A DNA stretch of 64,000 bases from Claveliimonas sp034178805 (GTDB lineage Bacteria; Bacillota; Clostridia; Lachnospirales; Lachnospiraceae), in the NCBI RefSeq assembly GCF_050314255.1, contig NZ_JBNPMZ010000001.1:248001-312000 (forward strand). The letters are read 5' to 3'. Positions within the stretch are counted from its first letter, which is position 1; every line of letters begins with the position of its first letter. Below the pieces are notes generated by a model. It was not told the DNA's origin. It saw nothing but the letters and a program-made list of their open reading frames with translations, and made no database searches. The position numbers and the translations under genes were made by a program. Of this stretch, positions 1-7,592 are shown piece by piece.

Positions 1-314
1 ATTGTCTTAAGTGTATCTACCAGACCTTCATGACAATAAATACGAAGTTCACCCTCGTAACTTCCCTTATTCATTCCCTGTCCAACCATACGGATAATCC
101 AAATCAACCCCAGGAGATGATCGATATGTTCGTGGGTAAGAAATATATCATGAATCTGTGACAATGGAATTCCTGCATCCTTAAGTCTTTTCAAAATCTG
201 ATTACCACCGCCTGCATCAACCAGAAAATGCGCATCCTCTTTTGAAAATGCAAAACAGGTATTGTAACACTCCGTCACAGCTGCATTGCCGGTTCCTAAA
301 ATCGTAAGTCTCAT
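1..314 (-). CDS. MBL-fold metallohydrolase, RNase Z-like (3' part outside window)
   Basis: The reading frame starts with ATG at 314 and runs off the left edge, so only about 104 N-terminal residues are visible. The start MRLTILGTGNAAV and the zinc-ligand motif THEHIDHLLGL are typical of metallo-beta-lactamase-fold hydrolases close to RNase Z and related phosphodiesterases. A GGCGGG ribosome site lies just upstream of the ATG. The catalytic C-terminal half is outside the window, so RNase Z cannot be separated from other MBL hydrolases. Confidence 0.85.
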   Translation of the reverse strand, partial: MRLTILGTGNAAVTECYNTCFAFSKEDAHFLVDAGGGNQILKRLKDAGIPLSQIHDIFLTHEHIDHLLGLIWIIRMVGQGMNKGSYEGELRIYCHEGLVDTLKT

Positions 315-394
315 AAATCATCCCGCCTTCTCTTCTTTTCTCAGCCAAGTATACCACAAACTCAGAAAAGAATATAAAAAATTATAAAAAAATG

Positions 395-422
395 TTGCAA
401 ATCCTGCCAAATAAGTTATAAT
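395..422 (+). promoter_or_regulatory. Sigma-A-type promoter for the tRNA gene
   Basis: TTGCAA at 395-400 and TATAAT at 417-422 are separated by 16 bp. They lie about 30 bp upstream of the mature tRNA 5' end, which fits transcription of the tRNA as a single unit ending at the hairpin at 534-569. Confidence 0.7.
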
Positions 423-454
423 AATATCTGTGACTGCCACAGGGCAGTACGTAA

Positions 455-527
455 GCTGGAATAGCTCAGTCGGTAGAGCACTTCACTCGTAATGAAGGGG
501 TCGTCGGTTCAAGTCCGATTTCCAGCT
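455..527 (+). tRNA. tRNA-Thr (anticodon CGT)
   Basis: A 73-nt cloverleaf: acceptor GCTGGAA (455-461) pairs with TTCCAGC (520-526), discriminator T527. The D arm contains AGCTCAGTCGGTAGAGC. The anticodon stem-loop TTCA-CTCGTAA-TGAA exposes CGT, decoding ACG threonine codons. The T arm carries GGTTCAAGTCC. CCA is not encoded. It is a lone tRNA with its own promoter and terminator. Confidence 0.95.
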
Positions 528-533
528 TTTTCT

Positions 534-572
534 AAAAGGAGTCATTGCAAAATAGCAATGGCTCCTTTTAAA
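534..572 (+). terminator. Rho-independent terminator after tRNA-Thr
   Basis: A 15-bp stem with one mismatch (534-548 with 555-569, loop AAAATA) begins in an A run and ends in TTTT. It works for the tRNA and, because it starts with AAAA, possibly also for the converging strand. Confidence 0.8.
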
Positions 573-597
573 TATTCAGAGTCTCACACATATAGTA

Positions 598-1410
598 CTA
601 AAATAATTCTTTTTCATATAATTCTTCTGGATATTTCATCTTTTTAATATTGCTCACATAAATCCCACCATATTCCAAGGGTATATCCATATTTTCTAAT
701 TCCAATCGCTTTTTAAGTTCTTTTTTTCTTTTTTCTTCTGTTGCTACATTAATTGTATTTCTAATACCTTTTACCACATCTTCAAATAAGTGTATCGGCA
801 TTCCGATCCCAACTTCACCGTCTTCGGCACCTGTCGAAATCCGCGCCCCCATACACAACATAGAAATATTAATATCATTCATAAAATAAGGTCGTGCTAT
901 TAAGTCAGAACATAATCCCTGATTTCCTATCATACCAATATTCTCTGCACGGCCATGATAATAAGTGTATCCCTGCATTACGCGCATTGCCTGCCATGTG
1001 TCACACAAAAACAGTGCCACATCTGCACCATCCATCTTTTCCAGCGGCCCCATAACTATTCCATATATTTTTTGGTTGATTGCACACAGGCCATTTTGTG
1101 CCTGACGCGCAATTGCCATGTCTGCATATAAACCAAATTCATAATACTCTCTTCCAGAACCGATGAAGGATGGAGTTTGCTTCATTCCCAATAAATGTGG
1201 CCCTCCCTGACAGGAAAAGCATCCATTTTTTGCTTTCACAAACTTACCTTTCATGGCCTGTGCAGCAAGACCACATAATGTCATTTTGATTTCCAACTGT
1301 TCGGCCGGACAATCATCATATTCTTCTCTGATATACAGATATTTAATCCCTATAATCTTTCTTTTAAGATTCAACACTATTCTGCATTCTTTTGTTAAAT
1401 CATTATACAT
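598..1410 (-). CDS. DUF169 family protein (second copy in transporter operon)
   Basis: A 270-residue protein resembling the DUF169/COG2043 family, whose biochemical role is unknown to me. Visible features are a Cys at about residue 46 (TLCGLAAQAMKG), a GCFSC pair at 64-67, and a later IGNQGLCSDLIARPYF segment shared with the paralog at 2167-2988. No signal peptide or membrane segment is seen. It starts 5 nt after the ABC ATPase stop, with AGAGGTG as ribosome site, and is the last gene of a five-gene operon (binding protein, permease, DUF169, ATPase, DUF169). The cysteines suggest metal or cluster binding, which is inference. Confidence 0.75.
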   Translation of the reverse strand: MYNDLTKECRIVLNLKRKIIGIKYLYIREEYDDCPAEQLEIKMTLCGLAAQAMKGKFVKAKNGCFSCQGGPHLLGMKQTPSFIGSGREYYEFGLYADMAIARQAQNGLCAINQKIYGIVMGPLEKMDGADVALFLCDTWQAMRVMQGYTYYHGRAENIGMIGNQGLCSDLIARPYFMNDINISMLCMGARISTGAEDGEVGIGMPIHLFEDVVKGIRNTINVATEEKRKKELKKRLELENMDIPLEYGGIYVSNIKKMKYPEELYEKELF

Positions 1411-1414
1411 TTTG

Positions 1415-2170
1415 TCACCTCTGCTCAGTTATACCAAACGAAATCTGTTGCAAAAACTTTTTTGTACGTTCATTTTTAGGATGATTGAATACCTCTTGAG
1501 GCGTCCCTTCTTCAATTATAATTCCTTCATCCATAAAAAGAACTCTATCCGCAACCTCTTGTGCAAATCTCATTTCATGTGTTACTATAATCATCGTACG
1601 TTTATGAGCTTTCGCCATTTTACGAATAAGATCTAATATGCCCGTAACTAATTCTGGATCCAGAGATGATGTCGGTTCATCAAACAAAATCACTTTCGGA
1701 TTTACTGCCATTGCTCTTGCGATGCCTACTCTCTGTTGTTGTCCACCGGATAATCTGGATGGATACTCATTCAATTTATCCATAAGACCTACCTGTTCCA
1801 GATATGTTAAAGCAATCTCTCTTGCCTCTTCCTTTTTTATTTTCTGCACAGACGTCATAGGAATCATAACATTTTGCAAAACAGTTTTATTTTTAAACAC
1901 ATTATAATTCTGAAATACCATTGAGGTTTTCTTTCTCAATGCAATTTTTTCTCTTTCGCTGAATTTTTGTGCATCTATTTTAACACCATCTATTTCAATA
2001 GTACCTTTATTAGGAAACTCTATGCAGTTCAAGCACCGCAGAAAAGTAGATTTTCCCATACCTGACGGACCGATTATAACAATTACTTCACCCTGTTTTG
2101 CTGTAAAATCAATCCCTTTTAACACATGCAAATCACCAAAATATTTATGTAGATTGTTTACTCTTATCAT
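1415..2170 (-). CDS. Polar amino-acid ABC transporter, ATP-binding protein
   Basis: A 251-residue ABC ATPase that would power uptake through the adjacent permease. Walker A is GPSGMGKST, the signature is LSGGQQQR, and Walker B is VILFDEPTSSLD, followed by the switch histidine in VTHEM. Length and the MIRVNNLHKYFG start are typical of the GlnQ/HisP family. Its ATG overlaps the stop of the upstream DUF169 gene by 4 nt (ATGA), implying translational coupling. The substrate is not shown by the sequence; the family imports polar amino acids or cystine. Confidence 0.93.
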   Translation of the reverse strand: MIRVNNLHKYFGDLHVLKGIDFTAKQGEVIVIIGPSGMGKSTFLRCLNCIEFPNKGTIEIDGVKIDAQKFSEREKIALRKKTSMVFQNYNVFKNKTVLQNVMIPMTSVQKIKKEEAREIALTYLEQVGLMDKLNEYPSRLSGGQQQRVGIARAMAVNPKVILFDEPTSSLDPELVTGILDLIRKMAKAHKRTMIIVTHEMRFAQEVADRVLFMDEGIIIEEGTPQEVFNHPKNERTKKFLQQISFGITEQR

Positions 2171-2988
2171 TCTATTTCTCCATTTTTCTTCTTTTGATAT
2201 AAAACAGGAGACACATATTCCTTACCCAGTTTTCCATAGTGAAGTTTATCATCTATTACGATTCCCAACTCATCCGGTGTGTCTAACCGGCTTCTAATAG
2301 CTTCTTTTCGCTCAGGATATTCAATATAATTGAGCGTTTTAATCATTCCATCTACAAGTGGAATAAATTGCTGAATCGGGACTCCTACACCCATCTCATC
2401 GTCTCTCCATCCACATACTTTTCTTGTTCCTGCACAAAGAACAGAAAAATTAAGATCATTCTGCTCAAATGGTGCTGCGGTCAAATCTGCACATACACCT
2501 TGATTTCCTGCCATATGTATATGTTTTGGAACGCCATATTTATATGAATAAGCTTCCACAACCCGCATTAACTGATATGCATTAACCATAAAAACAGCCA
2601 CATCCGCATCTTCTACTTCTTTTAATGGTCCTATTTCTATTCCATATATCGAATGCTTTATCCTTGAAATATCTCTGGTTACAGACTTGGCAACTGCCCT
2701 GCTTTCATAAAGGTTTATACTATAATAACGTTCCCCCGATTCAACACAATCCATTTCTTCTACAACACCTAAAGCTTCTGCTGCGCATCTGCATCCAAAA
2801 TTTTCTGCCTTTGCTTTGAAATGCTTTCCACTCATTGCACTTTTTACCATCATACAATAACTTGTTTTTTTACCATATTCTTCACTTTCTAATGACTGGT
2901 AATCATCCTCGAAATATAAAAACCGAACTCCGATAATTTCTCTTTCCAGGCCAAGCATTTTACTTAAATAATCCACATACTTCTTCAT
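2167..2988 (-). CDS. DUF169 family protein (first copy in transporter operon)
   Basis: A 273-residue paralog of the protein at 598-1410. It shares the N-terminal layout (a single Cys near residue 45, then GCRC at 66-69) and the MAGNQGVCADLTAAPF motif. It is soluble, with no signal peptide. It lies between the permease (11 nt upstream) and the ATPase (4-nt overlap), a position normally held only by transporter parts. A good ribosome site, AAGGAG, precedes the ATG at 2988. Function unknown; co-transcription suggests it handles the transported compound. Confidence 0.75.
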   Translation of the reverse strand: MKKYVDYLSKMLGLEREIIGVRFLYFEDDYQSLESEEYGKKTSYCMMVKSAMSGKHFKAKAENFGCRCAAEALGVVEEMDCVESGERYYSINLYESRAVAKSVTRDISRIKHSIYGIEIGPLKEVEDADVAVFMVNAYQLMRVVEAYSYKYGVPKHIHMAGNQGVCADLTAAPFEQNDLNFSVLCAGTRKVCGWRDDEMGVGVPIQQFIPLVDGMIKTLNYIEYPERKEAIRSRLDTPDELGIVIDDKLHYGKLGKEYVSPVLYQKKKNGEIE

Positions 2989-2998
2989 ACTATTCTCC

Positions 2999-3664
2999 TT
3001 ATAAATAACGGCAAATCCGAACTTCCATGCGTTTTATACATTTATCAATCAACACAAGTACAATCCAATACACGATTCCTACTGCAATATATGCTTCCAT
3101 AAATTTCAGTGCAGATCCTCCCAAAATTTTTGCCTGAGAAAGAAGTTCTATAACACCTACTGTAAATCCAATTGCTGTATTTTTAATCATGGCTATAAAC
3201 GAATTACCAAGTGAAGGAAATGCTGCAATAAACGCCTGGGGTAATATAATTTCTTTATACATTGCAAAAGAACTCATTCCAATTGACATAGCAGCTTCCT
3301 TCTGCCCCTTATCCACAGACAGTAAGCCTCCTCTAATCGTCTCTGCTATAAATGCAGACGAATTCATAGCAATTGTAATTACTAACGATACGCTCGCAGG
3401 TATGCCTTTCATACAGTCAATCAACTGTGGCATACCAAAATAAAAAATAAACAATTGTGTAATATAAGGTGTTGACCGAAAATAAGAAATATAAATACCG
3501 GCTAAGTTCTTTATTATTTTGTTTTTAGACGTATAACAAATCTCCAGTATCATTCCCAAAACAAAGGCTATCAAAAATGCTATTATCCCCAAATATAAAG
3601 TATATGGAATCTTTTTTACCAGTTTAGGAAAACAGGAAATGAAAAAAGAAACATCAAATCTCAT
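2999..3664 (-). CDS. Polar amino-acid ABC transporter, permease
   Basis: A 221-residue inner-membrane permease of the His/Glu/Gln/Arg/opine type. It has about five hydrophobic segments, and the EAA-like loop EAAMSIGMSSFAMYKEIILP near residues 135-155 contacts the ATPase. It would form a homodimer with the ATPase at 1415-2170. ATG at 3664 follows GGAGATAATT. A terminator-like hairpin separates it from the binding-protein gene, so the permease may be expressed at a lower level. Confidence 0.9.
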   Translation of the reverse strand: MRFDVSFFISCFPKLVKKIPYTLYLGIIAFLIAFVLGMILEICYTSKNKIIKNLAGIYISYFRSTPYITQLFIFYFGMPQLIDCMKGIPASVSLVITIAMNSSAFIAETIRGGLLSVDKGQKEAAMSIGMSSFAMYKEIILPQAFIAAFPSLGNSFIAMIKNTAIGFTVGVIELLSQAKILGGSALKFMEAYIAVGIVYWIVLVLIDKCIKRMEVRICRYL

Positions 3665-3688
3665 AATTATCTCCTTTAAATATAAATA

Positions 3689-3711
3689 AAGGTAGCCATA
3701 AAGACTACCTT
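3689..3711 (-). terminator. Intra-operon terminator/attenuating hairpin
   Basis: On the minus strand AAGGTAGTC, loop TTTAT, GGCTACCTT is followed by TATTTATATTT. It lies just after the binding-protein stop and before the permease, a usual place for partial termination that keeps binding protein in excess over membrane parts. Confidence 0.7.
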
Positions 3712-3720
3712 CTTAACCAC

Positions 3721-4563
3721 CTATTCAGCAGAAACCTGTGTTACATCACGTCCATAGAACTTATTTGAAAGATCACTAAGCGTTCCGTCTTTCTGCATTT
3801 CTTTAATAGCTGTATTGAATGCTTCAATGATTTCCGGATCTGCATCTTTCGCAAATGGCCATGCCTGATAATCAATAATGATCGGATCACCAATCAATTT
3901 AAAATCATATTCACCTTTTTCCATTACAGAGTCAAATGATAATTCGGTAATTGGAAATGCGTCAAAATGTCCTACTTCTAATTCCTCATATGGGCTTCCG
4001 GTAGTTTCCACACATTCAATCTTTTTATCATCTGCAAGATCAGCATTGTATGCATCAAAGAAATCCTGAAGAACTGTTCCAAACTGGATACATACTTTTC
4101 TTCCCTGAAGATCGTCTACTGATTCAGCAGCATCATCTGAACGAACACACATTCTAATCGCATTCTCTGCGTAAATGTCTGTAAATGTATATGTCTTTTC
4201 ACGTTCCGGTGTTACAGAAATCTGACCAACAATTGTATCATAGATACCACTGTCTATTCCACCAAACATTGCTGTATAATCATCAGACAGTTCCCATTTA
4301 ATTGTAAGCCCAGCTCTCTTTGCAACTTCTTTAATCGCCTCAACTTCAAACCCTGTTAAATCCCCATTATCATCAGTGTATGAAATTGGATAAAATGATC
4401 CTGTTGCAACTACGGTGATTTCTTTTGCTTCTTCCGTTTCTTCTTTTGTTTCTTCTGTTGCTTCCGTTGCCTCTTCAGGCTGTGCCTCCTCTTTTGAGCC
4501 GCATGCTGCCATACTTAATACCATAGCCCCAGCTAACAGCACACTTAAAATTCTTTTTCTCAT
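3721..4563 (-). CDS. Amino-acid ABC transporter substrate-binding lipoprotein
   Basis: A 280-residue lipoprotein: signal peptide MRKRILSVLLAGAMVLSMAAC with lipobox ending at Cys21, then a Glu/Thr-rich acidic linker (to about residue 48), then a periplasmic-binding-protein type II fold (SBP family 3). FEVEAIKEVAKRAG and the DTIVGQISVTPEREKTYTF segment are family hallmarks. First gene of the operon, preceded by AAGGAGG and a sigma-A-like promoter. The ligand is unknown; family members bind polar amino acids, cystine or opines. Confidence 0.93.
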   Translation of the reverse strand: MRKRILSVLLAGAMVLSMAACGSKEEAQPEEATEATEETKEETEEAKEITVVATGSFYPISYTDDNGDLTGFEVEAIKEVAKRAGLTIKWELSDDYTAMFGGIDSGIYDTIVGQISVTPEREKTYTFTDIYAENAIRMCVRSDDAAESVDDLQGRKVCIQFGTVLQDFFDAYNADLADDKKIECVETTGSPYEELEVGHFDAFPITELSFDSVMEKGEYDFKLIGDPIIIDYQAWPFAKDADPEIIEAFNTAIKEMQKDGTLSDLSNKFYGRDVTQVSAE

Positions 4564-4602
4564 GTTTTCCTCCTTGAATACCCGTTTAAGTGTAACAGCC
4601 TT

Positions 4603-4631
4603 ATTGTATCTCTTCTTTTCACCTTTGTCTA
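4603..4631 (-). promoter_or_regulatory. Promoter of the DUF169/ABC transporter operon
   Basis: On the minus strand TAGACA, 17 bp, TACAAT. The -10 lies 40 bp upstream of the binding-protein ATG. No operator or riboswitch was recognised in the short leader. Confidence 0.6.
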
Positions 4632-4667
4632 ATCACTATTTTTGATAAATATCTTTATTTATTCAAT

Positions 4668-5543
4668 TTATCTATAAGCATTCTTCGTATGCACCGTAAG
4701 CTGTGGATACGGAATCTCAATATCTTCATCATTCAGCGCAAGCTTAATATCCTCCAGAAGCTGCCATCTGGTTTCCCAGTAATCTTCCGTCTTCACCCAG
4801 GCGCGAACCCCTATCACAACCGCGCTGTCCGCCAGGTCGTCCACAAAAATCAGCACCTCATCCTCCGTATTAATTCTAGGTTCTTCATCAAGCACATGAC
4901 GGATCACCTGCTTTGCTTTTCTCAGATCTGAATCGTACGAAATGGATATTTTCAGATCCACTCTCCGCTCATCCTTCGCTGTGACATTGGTCAGACTGTT
5001 ATTGGTAAGCATCGCATTGGGAATGATGATTGTTTTGTTATCTATGGTTGTAAGCTTTGTATAAAACATCTGAATCTCTTTGACTGTTCCTTCATTTTTG
5101 TGATTATCTTCTATAATATAATCACCCACTACAAACGGCTTCAACAGCAGAATCAGCATACCGCCTGCAAAATTGGAAAGGCTCCCCTGCAGTGCCAGAC
5201 CTACAGCCACACCTGCAGAAGCAATCAAAGCCGCCACAGATGCCGTATCCACACCAAATTTTGTTGCAATCGTGAAGATCAGAATAGCATACATACTGAA
5301 TTTCAAAAAAGAATCTATAAACTGGGCTGCACCCGTATCTACACTGGAACGATTCAGCGCTGTTCTCACCAGTTTCCTTGTCCATTTAATTAAGAAACGG
5401 CCAATCAGAAAAATAATAATTGCTAATATAACCTTAAATCCGAAAGTAATCAGTGATTCCTTACTATTCTGAATTTGCTGCATAAAAGCATTGATCTCCT
5501 GTACAGTTTCCTGCGTTGCTTCTGTCATTTCTGTCGTATCCAT
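4668..5543 (-). CDS. mscS: Small-conductance mechanosensitive channel MscS
   Basis: A 291-residue MscS-type channel that releases solutes on hypo-osmotic shock. It has two or three hydrophobic segments, including the Gly/Ala-rich pore helix ASAGVAVGLALQGSLSNFAG (about residues 90-110), followed by the beta domain with PFVVGDYI and IPNAMLTNN. ATG at 5543 is preferred over a TTG one codon upstream because it sits 8 nt after AGGAGG. It is monocistronic or trails pgeF by 15 nt. Length is typical. Confidence 0.93.
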   Translation of the reverse strand: MDTTEMTEATQETVQEINAFMQQIQNSKESLITFGFKVILAIIIFLIGRFLIKWTRKLVRTALNRSSVDTGAAQFIDSFLKFSMYAILIFTIATKFGVDTASVAALIASAGVAVGLALQGSLSNFAGGMLILLLKPFVVGDYIIEDNHKNEGTVKEIQMFYTKLTTIDNKTIIIPNAMLTNNSLTNVTAKDERRVDLKISISYDSDLRKAKQVIRHVLDEEPRINTEDEVLIFVDDLADSAVVIGVRAWVKTEDYWETRWQLLEDIKLALNDEDIEIPYPQLTVHTKNAYR

Positions 5544-5558
5544 CAAATTCCTCCTGTT

Positions 5559-6401
5559 CTACAGCTGTTTTTTCAGCGAAAGGAATGCGCTCAAGTTTCC
5601 TCTCTCCCATCCGGTCACCCGATGAGAGAATAAGATTTCCGGATTACAGCAGGTACATACATTACTGATTGCCATATGTTCCGGTAGGATTCCCGCATCC
5701 AGAAAATTGTATTCATTTGCTTTCCAGAGATTCAACTGATATTTTCCGTTCTCTTTCTGATAAAACAAGTCTTTCCAGTATTCTTCTCTGTAATTCTTTC
5801 GGAATTCATCTATGACGTCTTCGCTGACTTCATAGCACTCCTGGCAGATAGAAGGTCCTACTGCCGCACGAATATCCTCCGGCCTGCACCCATATTCCTT
5901 CTGCATCCTTTCAATGGTCACATTTGCCATTTTGTGAACGGTTCCTCTCCATCCGGAATGGCTGAGCCCTATTGCCTTTTTTACCGGATCTACAAAGTAG
6001 AGAGGAACACAGTCTGCATAAAAGGTAACCAGACACACTTCCGGCACATTTGTTATCATTCCATCCGTTTCCGGAAGGCTTTTCCCTCTGTCTGCCTCTG
6101 TCACTACTGACACATTCGTAGTATGGGTCTGTTGGGTGTAAACCATGTTTTCCGGCTTCACACCAATTGCCGCTGCAATCCGCCTTCTGTTCTCATCCAC
6201 TGCTTCCGGATCATCTCCCCTGTGAATGCTGATATTCATTGAGGAACAGTACCCCTTGCTGACACCTCCAAGACGGGTAGAAAACCCGTGATTAACAACT
6301 CCTGTTTTCTCTAACAATGGGTATTTTAAAAAAGGAACACCGTTTACCACACATTCCTCAAAAATATGTTCCTGATTTTTATACTTCAATCCAAGATTCA
6401 T
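5559..6401 (-). CDS. pgeF: Laccase-domain purine nucleoside phosphorylase / peptidoglycan editing factor family (YlmD/YfiH)
   Basis: A 280-residue protein of the YfiH/YlmD (LACC1-like) family. Members act on purine nucleosides, and in Escherichia coli one affects peptidoglycan composition. Zn-ligand motifs are present: ADCVPLYF, LSHSGWRGT and a C-terminal CTCCNPEILFSHR. Strong ribosome site AGGAGG before ATG at 6401. Last gene of a run with yraN and rnhB, 20 nt after yraN. Cytoplasmic; length is typical. Confidence 0.9.
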   Translation of the reverse strand: MNLGLKYKNQEHIFEECVVNGVPFLKYPLLEKTGVVNHGFSTRLGGVSKGYCSSMNISIHRGDDPEAVDENRRRIAAAIGVKPENMVYTQQTHTTNVSVVTEADRGKSLPETDGMITNVPEVCLVTFYADCVPLYFVDPVKKAIGLSHSGWRGTVHKMANVTIERMQKEYGCRPEDIRAAVGPSICQECYEVSEDVIDEFRKNYREEYWKDLFYQKENGKYQLNLWKANEYNFLDAGILPEHMAISNVCTCCNPEILFSHRVTGWERGNLSAFLSLKKQL

Positions 6402-6421
6402 GCGTATCCTCCTGTCATTAA

Positions 6422-6787
6422 TTATCCGATATAATCAAAAGCATTTTGAACCAGTTTAATGCTCTCTTCTCCGGCTTTCCCACTGATTCCCACAACATCA
6501 AAACGGCAGGGATCATCAAATAATCCCTGCTTTGTGACATAATACAGAGCACATTTCGATAATACCTGCTGTTTTTTTCTATCCACCGCTTCCAGCGGAT
6601 CTCCCTTGCATAAGCTGCTTCGATACTTCACTTCGCAGAACACCAGATAACTTCCATCTTTTGCTATGATGTCTATCTCACCAAAACGGCACCGGTAATT
6701 ATACTCAAGAATCTGATACCCTTTCTTCTCAAGATAATTACCTGCCATTTGTTCATAACGTCCGCCTGTACTTCTTTTATTCTCCAA
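6422..6787 (-). CDS. yraN: YraN family (UPF0102) endonuclease-like protein
   Basis: A 121-residue protein with the restriction-endonuclease-like fold of UPF0102: the GRYEQMAGNYLEKKGY start, then FGEIDIIAKDG and VFCEVKYRS, which hold the D...E-x-K catalytic-type residues. A TTG start at 6787 is chosen because AAGGGG lies 7 nt upstream and family members begin about here. It is often found next to rnhB, as here. The exact role is not established; a DNA-processing role is suspected. Confidence 0.88.
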   Translation of the reverse strand: MENKRSTGGRYEQMAGNYLEKKGYQILEYNYRCRFGEIDIIAKDGSYLVFCEVKYRSSLCKGDPLEAVDRKKQQVLSKCALYYVTKQGLFDDPCRFDVVGISGKAGEESIKLVQNAFDYIG

Positions 6788-6794
6788 TTACTAT

Positions 6795-6858
6795 CCCCTT
6801 TATCCTGTCCCCTAATTATGAGCAAGCTCATGTAGGCTTAGACCTTTTGACCCTGGTA
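6795..6858 (-). repeat. Candidate intergenic repeat with small palindrome
   Basis: The short gap between yraN and rnhB holds the palindrome ATGAGCAAGCTCAT and, on the minus strand, ATTAGGGGACAGG, close to the GGGGACAGGG core of the repeat at 55709-55795. No coding potential is seen. It may belong to a dispersed repeat family; a single copy here makes this tentative. Confidence 0.35.
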
Positions 6859-7518
6859 TCATACATACTTATGTATAAAACTCATACGGTGAATCGGCGT
6901 CGGCCCAAGCTCCTTCAACGCCTCAATATGCTCTCTGGTTCCATATCCTTTATTGCTTGCGAATCCATATCCCGGCAGTACTTCATCGTACTCAACCATC
7001 AGACGATCCCTTGTCACTTTGGCAATAATACTTGCCGCAGCTATGGATACGCTCTTGGCATCACCTTTAATAATCGGAACCTGAACAATCTCTACATCAG
7101 GAATTGTCACCGCATCATTAAGAAGGATATCCGGCTTTATGCTAAGATTTGAAATAGCCATCCGCATAGCCTCGTAGGTTGCCTGAAGAATATTGATTTC
7201 GTCAATTCTCTGCGGGCTGACCATCCCGATTCCGGTTGCGATCGCTTTCTCCATAATCTCGTCATAGAGTACTTCCCGTTTCTTCTCAGAAATCTTTTTG
7301 GAATCGTTCAGATACAAAATCTGACTGTCCTCCGGAAGAATAACTGCGCCGGCCACTACCGGACCGGCAAAAGGTCCTCTTCCAACCTCGTCAATTCCAC
7401 ACACAACTCCGTATTCCCGGTATTTCTCCTCATAGGCACTCATACCTGCAAGTCTTAACAGCTCTTTTTCCAGCTTCTCCTGCTTTTTTCTCTGCTTTTC
7501 TTCTTCCCGTTTATTCAT
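6859..7518 (-). CDS. rnhB: Ribonuclease HII
   Basis: A 219-residue type 2 RNase H that nicks RNA in RNA-DNA hybrids and starts ribonucleotide excision. The catalytic motif GIDEVGRGPFAGPVVAGAV is complete (Asp-Glu), with further acidic residues in LNDA and the VDRL-like TRDRLMVEYDE segment. The N-terminal 25 residues are a Lys/Glu-rich helix common in Firmicute RNase HII. The ribosome site is weak (AGAAGA). It lies downstream of the CARF/HEPN-like gene, 74 nt away. Confidence 0.96.
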   Translation of the reverse strand: MNKREEEKQRKKQEKLEKELLRLAGMSAYEEKYREYGVVCGIDEVGRGPFAGPVVAGAVILPEDSQILYLNDSKKISEKKREVLYDEIMEKAIATGIGMVSPQRIDEINILQATYEAMRMAISNLSIKPDILLNDAVTIPDVEIVQVPIIKGDAKSVSIAAASIIAKVTRDRLMVEYDEVLPGYGFASNKGYGTREHIEALKELGPTPIHRMSFIHKYV

Positions 7519-7592
7519 TCTTCTGCCTGCATCCGCTACCTGTTTTCTGGACCTTCCTTCCGTTACATGGACATCCGATCCTTATCAACCGT

